From Phoronis australis (Eukaryota; Phoronida; Phoronidae), in contig NMRA01000092.1 in the NCBI GenBank assembly GCA_002633005.1, forward strand, positions 121,115-185,114: DNA of 64,000 nucleotides, read 5' to 3'. The position numbers were made by a program, and so were the translations under genes. Positions 47,688 to 58,739 of this stretch are shown here, one piece after another; position 1 is the stretch's first letter; the number at the start of each line of letters is the position of its first letter. The notes under the pieces were generated by a model that ran no database searches, was not told the DNA's origin, and saw nothing but the letters and a program-made list of their open reading frames with translations.

Positions 47688-49804
47688 AAAACGGGAGGCT
47701 TACAAAAGGAAACGCATAGGCGGTGGCGGGTGGTTATCTAGTTGTAAATTTATTCATTGGCGGACTGAATAATCAAAACGGGTATTTACAACAAATGACT
47801 GACTTGATAATTGGCTGTGAACGTGAGTAACAACGATTCATAAACTGAGAAATTATGTTCGTGATTCCAAAAATAGGCCTACGGCGTACATGCACATTTG
47901 GAGGAGGGGGGGAGGGGTGGCGAATTGCGGAAATTCCCGGAAGTGTTTTACCATGATCATTATTCTTCTTATTTTCATTTCGTTTTTTGTTCTCATGTGC
48001 ATAGTAATATAACAAGGCGGTACATCACTTAATCAGTTCTCATCAAAATCTGACACCAAATACCTGATAATATCAGTGTGATAACTGACTATCCGCGGAA
48101 ACATCTTGCAAAATACATAAGGCATGACATTAAAGAAATCAAACAGTATAAAATGAAATGAAAACAACAGCTGCAGATAGCAATTAGACCGTGAATGTAC
48201 TGGGTAATAAATTAGTGAGTTTGAATTAACACCCGATGGATGGGCCGCCTGTTATCTGACAAATGTTTTTCAAATATTGATGGCAATTCCAACTAGGATA
48301 TGTTCTCTTTTAACATGAGCATCCGGTAATCACCCTTAATGAATATTCTACGTAGCATTTAATCACCAAAGGCTTGGGAAGGTAAATGCTGTGCCCACCA
48401 AAAATCTCTTCAAGAGATTCGAGTTAAGACTAGTACGACATACGTAATCTCGTACCCAAAATTCATCTACATAGTCCAGCAAGTAATTCTCGTCACATAC
48501 CACCACAAATTTGCCAGATGTCTAAAAAATATTTTGTCACTTCAGTGCAAAACAATAAAAAATATTATCTACATTTACTTAAACGTTAATCTGTCTGAGT
48601 TGTTGTTTCAAAATAATAAAACGTTTTATCTGTTATTACAAAAATGTAACATCTGATTAGAAAAGATAAGCAAATAAGATTCTCCATGAAAATATCAACC
48701 AAAATGCATGACTTGGCAAACAGTTTGAATAAATTAACAGTTTTTCACATTTGTTATTGCCAGCACTGCGTTGATATGACGACCATTTCCGTTACGGAAT
48801 GTGGAATAATTACGCTCACATGTAAGACAATTTATTGTTATCAAGCCAAATTACAATTTGTGGGCCGACTGTTGGCGATGATGTCGCAGAAGGGCAGATT
48901 ATTTTCTAATGTCTTCAATAGCCATGGTGCATCTTTATTCATTAATTAATTTCTGTGTTAAGATGAGACTATAAAATTTATGATGTACTGTTATCCATTC
49001 AGGAGGAGATAGTATCTGTTTTGCGTATTTCTAGATAAGGTGAACAAATTTTCGTGTAAAAGTGTTATACATTATTGTTCTTTTTCTATTACAAAAAGCC
49101 ACCCAACCAGAGAAAAAAATCTTGTGCAAAATACACAGTGCAGACAAAGCTGACATAGTTTTCAAAAACAATAGAACAATTACCAATGCTGCGTTCTGTA
49201 GCCCCACAGCACTCGGGAGAAAAGACGGTGTGATCAAGCCGGTTACTTCTAATACTTGGCTATGTCTCGCAAAAACTTGCGAGATCTTTTTGTGTCTACA
49301 GATCACAATCCAGGGGTTGTCTTAAAGTGGCATTTCCTTTCCACTACTTACTACTTTAAGACACTCTTTCCTTTATTGATCCAGGATAGAGCACAAAGAA
49401 AGTTTCTTCAATCGAGGGACATCCATAAAATAAGAACATTTCGTTAATTATAGTCCTCAGTCATTTCAACGTTGTTGTTTTACTGGCAATTCACAAGAAG
49501 TGAAGTTCATTGCCGTTCAACAGAGTAGCGAGATTGCCTGAAGTTGCATTCTGTCCCACATTGTTGACCTATACTTATTGTCGATGTTCTTCGTGGCAAC
49601 TGAACTAAAGTCTTCTTATCGAAAGTCAGGAAATTTCTACACCTATTTTGTTTTAACGAAAGGAAACACAGTTAAAACATTCAGTAGAAACGCCGTTTTT
49701 TGACATATTCGTCAAAATTTGTTCCCATTATTATAATTTCTAAGCGTGAGCACATATGTATCTAGACATTATTAAAACTATCCACACATTTTTGAGGCCA
49801 CGGG
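47688..49804. other. Non-coding stretch
   Basis: No gene recognised. A G-rich patch (ggaggagggggggaggggtgg, in part) at about 47899 and AT-rich DNA around it. Overlapping frames on both strands at 49031-49325 are not believed. Confidence 0.35.
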
Positions 49805-49990
49805 TGTTAAAGGGACATAATCGCTTTTACAGCCCAAACGCATGTTGTGATTATTGTTGGAGGGGATAGACTTGGTGAAGTTATTAAGCTTTGACCAAAG
49901 CTGTAGAGTAAGACAATGCGTTGTGTTTTTTTCATGATTCTATTCCAAATCGACAATTCTGACCATTGTCTGCCAGTTATTTGCTAAAAT
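49805..49990 (+). repeat. Repeat family K, copy 2
   Basis: Collinear with 14365-14545: aagggacata, tattaagctttgaccaaagctgta, gttttttt, attccaaatcg, ccattgtctgcc in the same order (some given in part). Immediately followed by a family J copy. Confidence 0.5.
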
Positions 49991-50109
49991 TGAGCGCACT
50001 AGATTTAAATGCGCTTGAGTGGAGACGGAACGCACATGTATGAAAAATACCTTTTACACAGAAGTTGTCGAAATTAATGCTCATTTCAACTTGAGTGAGA
50101 ACTCCCGGA

Positions 50110-50640
50110 AAAAACTGCAAATACTCTCGAAACAAAAGCTTGTGGTTACCACATCTTCTCTCACGCTGGTGATATAAGCGCGCATGCGCTTACATCATTG
50201 CATTTTCTGGCAAAGTCGCCATATTTTTGTTTTCCAGTCAATATCGCATTTCCAAATAAGAAGATTGTGTGTGTTGCATTATCGGACGAAACTGCCGAAG
50301 TGCGTTTCGCAGATGTGAGAACCTTGCGAAAACGCAAGATCACGCAAGACTTCGTGAGATATCGCCAAGCACGTGATCACGCTAGCTTCCTTCTCGAGAT
50401 TCTTGCTTTTACGGAATCCAGCTCAGGCCTGAGTTCTGTAGACGCAGTAATCTCGCGAAGGAACTATCGATACTTCACGTTTTTCGCTTATCTCGCGTGA
50501 CTAGAGTTTTTGCAACACATCCCATATCGTTTTTTTTTGAAATTTGAAACCAAACGAAAAATGTTTTTGCCGCATGGAGATTCTCAATTAATACGAACTG
50601 GCATTGGTATCAAATTAATTGCCAGGCAAATATTTTGAAT
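50110..50640 (+). repeat. Repeat family J, copy 2, with family D-like insert
   Basis: Matches 8810-9190 at both ends (gttaccaca ... gcgcatgcgctta; ttttttttgaaatttgaaacc). The middle holds about 150 extra bases containing aagacttcgtgagatatcgcc and cacgtgatcac, resembling the core of family D. This suggests a nested insertion whose ends have decayed. Confidence 0.45.
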
Positions 50641-50707
50641 GACATAAATTTGAGCCGTTAGTACGGTTCAAGTCATTTAAAAATACTATCGAGAGGGTTT
50701 TGCTTCG

Positions 50708-50758
50708 CTAGCAAAGAGTCGGACAGTCACCGCTCAGTGAGGTCATGGGTTCGCATCC
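50708..50758 (+). repeat. tRNA-like remnant (A- and B-box-like)
   Basis: tagcaaagagtcgg fits the A-box pattern TRGYNNAGYNGG, and about 25 bp later gggttcgcatcc resembles the B box. The arms do not fold into a credible tRNA, so a decayed SINE head is more likely than a gene. Confidence 0.35.
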
Positions 50759-51910
50759 GTTTTAGGCTGATCTAAACAGAAAAACACTTTTCGCGTCGAT
50801 TGTGTGTCACTCCAAGATTCGGTCACCTGGTACCAATGCGCAAGACTATGTCTGAATGTTTACATGTATAGGTATTCGCGCAGTATAGTTTACCTTAATT
50901 GAAATTTCGTGTTTTTATGAACACGGATTGTTTACAATATGTATATTCCCTTCTTAAGACTAAACAGTCATTCTTTGGAGTGCAGTGGGCGTCACTGTTT
51001 GTTTTATCAGGAAGAGATTGACACATTTCAAATATACACTGTAAACCGAAAGCTTGGAATAATTCACAACCAGTCTTTATTATGTTTTAATGCCCTAAGT
51101 ACTCAGCAGATGTGCGGTGATTCACAAATTAAGACCCATTTACTGGGGACCGAACTCGAGAAGGAATGTCTGCCTGTAGCTTACACGTTTTTTGATGAGT
51201 TTCAAACAAACTAAACGGATCAACTGATTCGTAGCGACCTAGTTGAGAGGAACAAAAAGAACCGCCACGCTGAGTCTGAATTGTATCCAGGCGCAAAGCG
51301 TACTTTCTGTTTTAAATTGTTCGCAGTGATAAACGGATACCCACTGCACATACATACAGTGGAATAAAGACAAATTCACAGCGGTGTGGGATGTGGCACC
51401 TAACTGTTGATTTGCAAGGCTTATGCCCACTTAGTAGCTGAAATGGGTGATTTGTAGGGCAGCAATGGGATCAAACGGAGAGAAATTGTCAAAAAGGAGG
51501 TAATTTCGAACTTTGTAGCGGTGATACTGGTGGCGACGGGAGGTAGGGGGATAGCGTTGGGGAAATTGGTAATTGTACAAGTCTTGGCGACCAGTGGGGA
51601 CGTAATGTGGTGGCGAGCGGTGACACAGAAAGTGGTGATAGAAATAACCCCAGACTGTGGCGGTATATCTTATGGATCTGAAATCATGAAAACAACAACA
51701 ATGATGACGACGACCAAGTACATTTCTCACAATATCAAGACATCTTTACACGCTTTTGTTGTTATGATTCTGTATAACTCCGAACACAATTTTTGAAAAA
51801 CAATACCGCATCCCTTATACTCGCTCTTGATGACATCAGAGGCGCATATCACGACCAAAGGGCAGGTACACTTTATGCACAAAAGCGGCCAAGCAGGGAG
51901 GAGTCTTTGC

Positions 51911-52336
51911 TCGATTGCATGAAACAGTCCGGCCAAATAGAGACTCAGCTATGTTCTTCTGCGAACTTGAGTAGTTCTTTACCCCAAGGTGTTACCTATT
52001 TCAATCATTTCATCTTTACTACGAGCTTCTCGCTGACTAATGACAATTTCTTGTAATAATATTACTAAAAACTGAGGTCTTATTTCGATGAAAATAAATA
52101 GGAATTTGGTCCTTAAATTAGGACGATGCATGAAAAAGTCTCAGCTGATGTTCAATGAAATTACGAATTTAACGTAGTGTTCGCTCTCGATTTGTATCAA
52201 AGCCAAAACATTGACTCAAAAATAAAATTAAAACATCGCAAAAAAGGACAATCAGTGTTCCACTAGTCCACAAATATTCAGAATTTGGAATCTTTAATGT
52301 CTATTTGGAATGGTTTCATGAAGCAAGATACTGGGC
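51911..52336. repeat. Fold-back family C, copy 3 (diverged)
   Basis: The left end tcgattgcatgaaacagtccggcc and the right end aatggtttcatgaagcaag follow the family C terminal pattern, with inner agactcag and gtctattt strings. More diverged than the other two copies, which suggests an older insertion. Confidence 0.6.
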
Positions 52337-55300
52337 CTCCTAATGGATCCACCCCTGATCAATGCGTAATCACTCTTCACTAGAATTTAATTAGTCATTA
52401 GAACGGTCAAATTTTTTCCCTAAATTACCAGGATATTTGGTGGAGTTGTGTATTATTTGTGACAAGTTAATTTGACAAATCGTCTCACTAGAAAACGTGT
52501 GTGTGTCTTGAATTACGATAAAGAAAAATATGCTTCTTCAAGATTTAAATTGTAATTGAATGCCTTGTAGTCAATCATTTTCGGCTCAATAATTTTTCGC
52601 CTGTTCAGCATTGAATTTTGTTATTTTTAGAATTGTAATCTGAAAGTATTTAAACTGTTTTGAAAACGATTTTTCATTCTCCATTTTGTGGCTTAAAATT
52701 GTTAGCATTTCAAATAAACATCTGAAGCAGAATGTTAGTCAAAAAGAATACCATAGTGACCAATTTTTCAAGATGTTGATTTTCTAAGATCCGCTTCACT
52801 CCATGTTGAACTTGAACCCGATTTTAAAAAAAAATTTCTCACAGAGAAGATATGAACAAGAACTTACCTTACTAAAACAGTATACTTTTACATTGAACAC
52901 GTTCTTCGGCGTTTTTCGAAAAGCCGTTTCACCACTTCGGAGTTCTCACTTGTGGGTCATCGATAGATTTCGCAGGGTTTAACTCGTTCGATAACCTGAA
53001 GGATCGCTATTTTCAATGTCTGGAGTGTCTTCCAGAATACGAAGCTACGACTGAGTTGTAACTGCAAAGAAACCGGCCGATGTCATGTCACTTGTTGATC
53101 GCCGGTACTGCAGTAATCAAACCTCCGTCGCGCGTGTGCCTTATGAAAGTGACACTTTAATCACAGTAGTATTGGCAAACGTGTTGACACAGCAAAGATT
53201 GATTGCTTCTACATCTGTCGCTATAGACCCCAGGTGGATAGACCGCTCTGATGCAAAGGTGAACTTTCCTGGGAAAGTCTATTCCTCCAAGACACGGCCC
53301 TCACGACAGCAAAATATTTTTGTTGTCCGTTCAAACAAATGTAATTACTCGGCAATTTTTGGATGGGAAATAACTTCTCAAATAAGCCGTGGAAACAGAA
53401 AATTTGTGAACAGGTTGTACGGAAACGGAGGCAAGCGCCAAAATGTACGTGTGAAGCAGCAACGGTGCGCTTCATAGATTGTGCCTTCTAGCATTCTTAG
53501 GTTTTATTTTCTTGCAGTTTTTTGTTTTTGATTTTTGTTGTTAGTTATGTTGGACCCTAGAAAAAATGTCCAAATTTGGCTAGCTTCTCAGCATTGTATG
53601 TCAAAAATGTCTGATCGGATTCAAATGAAATTTTAAAATACTATGATTTATGCACTGCTCTTCAAAGCGTGGCTCTATCAATGGCACGCAAAAATTAAGG
53701 TAAAAAATCGAATTCTACAAACTTTCCACTTTCAGAAAATCTATACTTTTACTGAATTTTTACAGTTTTCTAGATATTTGACTGGAAACACAGAATTGTC
53801 GATAACTCCAATCGCTCGTCACCTTAACGAGTAAATACATTCTTTTCCTATTTCATCATGGTCTCCGAGTTCCCATTTGGTGCTTCGTCCAATATACTAG
53901 CGTTATATTACTAACACGTTTACTGCATTTAAATAGGAACGTCAACATTTTTGGGGTTATATTTACAAATAAATTTTAATGAAACGCCGATTATCTTAAG
54001 CATATTTTCAGGTTTGTTTGCTGTTCTCCTGATCCTTTTAATCATTTATGCATGCAACGTTAGTGAAATGACGTTGGCGACAAAGAACCGAAACTGATTG
54101 AACTCAGACTGTGATCATCTCAACTCGGTTGTTGGGTTGCTAGGCGAAATGGGCCGCAGCAACAAGACGGTTTCGCCAACTACGTCAATTTACCAACGGT
54201 GCATGCAGTGTTGACATGGGTCAAGGCCAGTAATTAGCGTTAAAGATGTCTATAATGGACAATGACATGCATTTTAGCAAAGACAAATCGAAAACGTGTT
54301 ATTTTTGCCACAATGATTACTTGTCGGTCTGGCATATTTAATTGACTAAAAATAAACAATTCTTCCAAATGGTTCAGGTTAGTCGGTTGGCAGTTAGCTC
54401 TTTTTGCAGCGCGCTGAATTTTATTTGTGTTTTTTTAAAATGAATAGCTTGATGTGAATTAGAATTCAGTATTACGTTAATTGAAGTTAGTTGTCTAAAA
54501 CCAAGCCATCGAACAGGCTTTGTATTTATCTGATTACAAATATAGGATGTAAACCTAAACCTCACCCAGATCTAGTTAAGGAGTATTTTTCAAACGGATT
54601 CAGGGTCAATCTTTTAAAATATTCTAAATATTTCAGTTTCTCTGGCGAACTTTGAAAGCTGTTGGTGTTTTTCTGTTTTTTGTAGCCAGAATCCCTACAA
54701 AAGGGTGCCTTATACGATTAAATTTCTCACCAAATGGTTTAGGTTCTGGGTTAAAACCCTTTAAAGGGCCCATTTTTGGCAACACAAATCTGTAGAAAAC
54801 TTTCATGTTTTATTTATGCAAATTGCAGTGTTAAAAAGGCTTCAAGCCAAATATTTATTGATTAAAGTTTAAATCAATACATAAGTGTAGACAAAGACTG
54901 TGTAATGGGAAAAATACGAAAACTGAAGTGGCTTTCTACAGGAGCTCCGAGCAAGTGCACCCCTTTTAAAGTTATCTTCTCTGAAAGGTGGAGGAATTTG
55001 CCATCGAAAGCTATCGTATGTGGTGAGCTGTCAAAAGAAACGCGAGTCCGCGAGTTTTGCCTCGGGTGAGGTTAGCGAGTCTCTTGCAGTCGCATTTTCT
55101 CCGATGACCGGTAAAACGCTGGATTTGGAATGTGAGGCGGTAACGTCTGACCCGTTACAAGAAAAAGAGACCCCTGTGTAAATTGGGCGGTAGATCATGA
55201 CGTCCAGTCTAGCTTAACGGTCATGCCATGGCGAAAACACCGACACGTGTAGAGATCGTCGCTGACAAAGTTTGTGCCGTAACAGGCCACGACGCGTGCA

Positions 55301-55760
55301 AGGCGATTACTTCGTAACATAACTTTCGTCTAATAATCTTAGGATTTCATGCGCGCACCCGGAGGGGGGGGGGGGCTCGAACGAGCCAACCCCATTTGGC
55401 GAATTGGGCAAAAAGGTCCGCCCCAGAGAAACAAAAAGTCCAAGAAAATGAGACAAAAGTCCACTAAAAAAGGCGCAGACGCACAATTCTGGAGGTGGTA
55501 TCCCGTTTTTTAGTCCTCTCGCTTTTTTATTAACAAAAGGTTCACTTAGTCAGGAATTCGAGCCCCCCATATTAAAGGCTGGGTGCGCGCATGGATTTAG
55601 ATACTGACGTACATGTAAGAAACAAATAAAAGGTCGACGACGTTTTATTGCGTACAAACAGGAAGAAAACAATAACAATCCAGAATAGGAACATGCATTA
55701 TTGCACTTTATTGATACATGATCTCAAGACCCGGCGGCAAATTTCCTTTTTCCAGAGGTA
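52337..55760. other. Stretch with a CpG-rich pocket
   Basis: No recognised gene. A plus frame at 53085-53477 (130 codons from ATG) is unrecognised. At 55020-55330 CpG density rises sharply over the AT-rich surroundings, and short frames in different phases overlap (a 55-codon ATG frame from 54905; a small ATG frame from 55229). This could be a promoter-proximal island or a GC-rich repeat. A run of G at about 55365-55375 follows. Confidence 0.35.
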
Positions 55761-56043
55761 TGCTTCATGAAAGTGATTTGCAGACTAAGACAGAAACATG
55801 GTCTTACGCGCCCACTTCGTAATAGCTGAAAGGAAGTTTCGCCAAGTAATTATGAGCGCATCAGAGTCCAGAAATAATTTATAGAAATTACCTCAGTAAA
55901 CTGAAGTCATGTGTATATTCCCAGAGACTGCATTTCTGATCAAGTGAGATTTAATGAAACATCTTTAAAAAAATAATTGCGTGAAGCGCAAGACCAAATT
56001 CCAGTTTCGTAAGTCTTACTGTCACCTTTCATGAAACGACCCC
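55761..56043. repeat. Family G repeat, copy 2
   Basis: The left end cttcatgaaagtgatttgc and the right end ctgtcacctttcatgaaacg are inverted. Shares gccaagtaattatgagcgcatca and gcaagaccaaatt with copy 1 (in part). 283 bp, non-coding. Confidence 0.8.
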
Positions 56044-56793
56044 TGGTGTTCACGGGAATCAATAAAAACCGTGAATATCATATTAACTGGACAAACTACT
56101 CAGTATCAGCGCCCAATTCGGGCTCAGCATAACAACGACACCCATGGTTTGCCTATGACGTGCGCCTGTACTTTGGAGCACGAACATGAACACCAGCACC
56201 CACACAGAATAAATACCACTTGTACATTCTCATACACGAAGGGTTGAAAATTATCTGGACTAAAACTCAATTTGGGTATTAATTATGAGGTACAGATATG
56301 GGTACATTTCCACTATAGCAATAAGTGAATGATAAACAAACTAAAAAGCATAAAAAGGTAAAAAATGATTTAATACGCAAATCCATCTATACTGCCTTTA
56401 ACACCAGCAAAACAAGCTAACAACCCATAGTTATTGGTACCAAAAATTACACATATTTGGCATAGTATTCAGCAATGTTTAAAAAAGGAGATTCACTTTA
56501 AATTCTTCTGCAGTTAAAGCTATTAACTTCGTACTTACTACAATGCACTTTCCAAAACTTCAGTAAATGAAAAGAGCGTAAAAAAGCCACCAGTATTTTA
56601 GGGGTAGGGCAACCTTTCACTTTTGAAACATTAGGCTGCCTTATATCAATCACAGGTAATCTTTCATACCTCTTCAGGTAGAAACCAATTGACATCTTGG
56701 CAAGGAAAACAATGTCATGGAAACGAGGAAGACCAACTGACTAATACTCCAGCACCATTCACAGAAAGTGCACCAAAAAGATTTTTTTTTAAA

Positions 56794-57201
56794 CCAGGGC
56801 TCGGTCTCCAATCTTTTTACTCGAAATGGAACTCGAAATTAGGTTTGGCATTTTGTACTATACTTTTGGGCGAACTCAAGATAAGTGTCTATTATTCTAT
56901 GCTCGAGTACACAATAACTTACGTGGATAATTTATTGCCCTTAGTTCACAGTTTGTAAACCCAATATTAAAGCAATAAGTTCGAGTTTGAACTCGAAATT
57001 TCAAGTTTTTACTCAAGTTTGTAGCACGAATATAAGGGTCTTCAAGGGCAAACTTGAACTAGAAACTCCTATGCATAAACTATAATGTATTCGAGCACAG
57101 TCTGATAACCAATTATCTTAAGTTCGCACAAAAGGAGCAGAGAAATTGCCAAAAACAGTTTCGAGTTCGTTTCGAGTACAAAGATTAGAGACCGGGCCCA
57201 G
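56794..57201. repeat. Fold-back family B, copy 4
   Basis: The left end gggctcggtctccaatcttt is inverted relative to the right end aaagattagagaccgggccc, with about 45-bp arms including tttttactcgaaatggaactc. Shares ctcaagataagtgtctattattct in the middle (in part). 408 bp; its ends are the best preserved of the four B copies. Confidence 0.85.
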
Positions 57202-58739
57202 AAGCGTTGTCTAGCATGAAGAGCCAATAAAAGTACTGTGTTCTTGTCACGATCTTCTATCTGTGGCAATATCAGCTGTTTCAAACAGGTCTACTACTTC
57301 AAACTGCAAGGGGCTCGTTTATGTAGAAATTCCCTGTGGAAAATTAGTTAAGCTGAGAGACCTATTTCTAAACTGATAACAGTATGATAAGCTTAGTCAC
57401 ATATTTCTAAACTGATACAGCTATGATTTCACTCTCTAAGGGCAAATTGACAAGAGTGAATTCCGCTGTTGAAATGTAAGCTACATTGTCAGATGGCAAT
57501 ACCCAATTAAGTTTTTCGCCTGATTAACAAACACTTGCACAATATCATGGGACCACCACTTGGCTGGTATCTTCAACAACAAATTACCCAGAAAACAATT
57601 ACAAGATATATCCAGATGGGACCTTACTCTAACCTATCTGGTAAACGCCAATGAGTTTGTAACTGGGTACGTCAAGAACACAAGAGGTGGGTTTGTACCC
57701 AAATGGGCTTTATATGCAGAATATTCAACTATAAGCCTGTGTACTCAACCCAATGAACACCAACAGTTTGGCTCTGTATTCTGAAGCAGCTTAGTGCTAT
57801 CCACAAGTGAAAGATTTGACGTGGACTAAGAGGCAGGCTTATACAAGAGAATCATTGCGGGTGGGCTTATATTTGAGTAGGCTGGCTTATATCACCCAAA
57901 ACAGGGGGATGTGCTTATACCCAGGGGTGGGCTTACCTGAGCGGATAGTGAGTAAACGCTCTCACAGGACGAGTTTAAATTAGGTTAATCAAGCACACAC
58001 TTGTTAATGCCCGTCAGCTATGGTACCAATAGATGGCAGCAACATCAACACAAGTCTACAGAAGGGCAAATAACAACTTAACACTATTCTGAAACATTCC
58101 TGAAGTGATACCAAGCATGCACAACCAATATGACTATCGTCTTGGGAAACTCATATTAAAGAGACAATAAACCTGTACTTTCTGTCAAAAACAAGTTTTT
58201 AATTTTGGCCACTTATTGTTACAAAATCCATCTCAATAATCTTGTTCCTTTCTTGGATCACAAACGATATCAAGGCTTCAGATCTGGATCACTAAATTGC
58301 TTGTCACGAGGGGTTAGCTTCAGTGGCCAAAGTGATTTACTGTCACCAATTTGAATTCAAACAAAGCATAAAAACTCAATGACTTTGCTTAGAAAATGCA
58401 AATACTGATGAGAAGAAAGACGATATTTTTATGGTTGATAGCTGCTTAAACAAATGGCGAGACATACTTTTGGTTTAGACAATTATATCTTCTGAAGAAA
58501 CAATTCAAGTCACGAAATATAACAATGGAAAACAACAACTTTTCCAAGATTGTGCTAGTCAGGATGTATGTATCCAAGTATTTGCTGCTGTCTAAACCAC
58601 CTCAGACTATTATCAGTCAGTTTGACGTTTTGCCTTCTAAGTCGTACTTATCATCAACTGAGCCTTTTAAATAACTGAAAGTTATGACAAAAGTGGCTTG
58701 CAATGATAACAAGGGGAAACTAATTTTTGAGCAAATAAT
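57202..58739. other. 3' flank of the INO80F/Nhp10-like gene
   Basis: No gene recognised. Between 57830 and 57960 the motif gggcttat recurs several times with irregular spacing, a low-grade internal repeat. The right end is the 3' UTR of the minus-strand gene; an AATAAA overlaps its stop codon. Confidence 0.4.

Noticed and set aside
53085-53477. 130-codon plus-strand frame from ATG
   Set aside because: No recognisable domain, and a comparable frame lies on the opposite strand (53221-53475). Too little support.
57830-57960. Repeated gggcttat motifs considered as a regulatory array or CRISPR-like repeat
   Set aside because: Spacing is irregular, the motif is only 8 bp and there are no unique spacers. 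Low-complexity repeat only.
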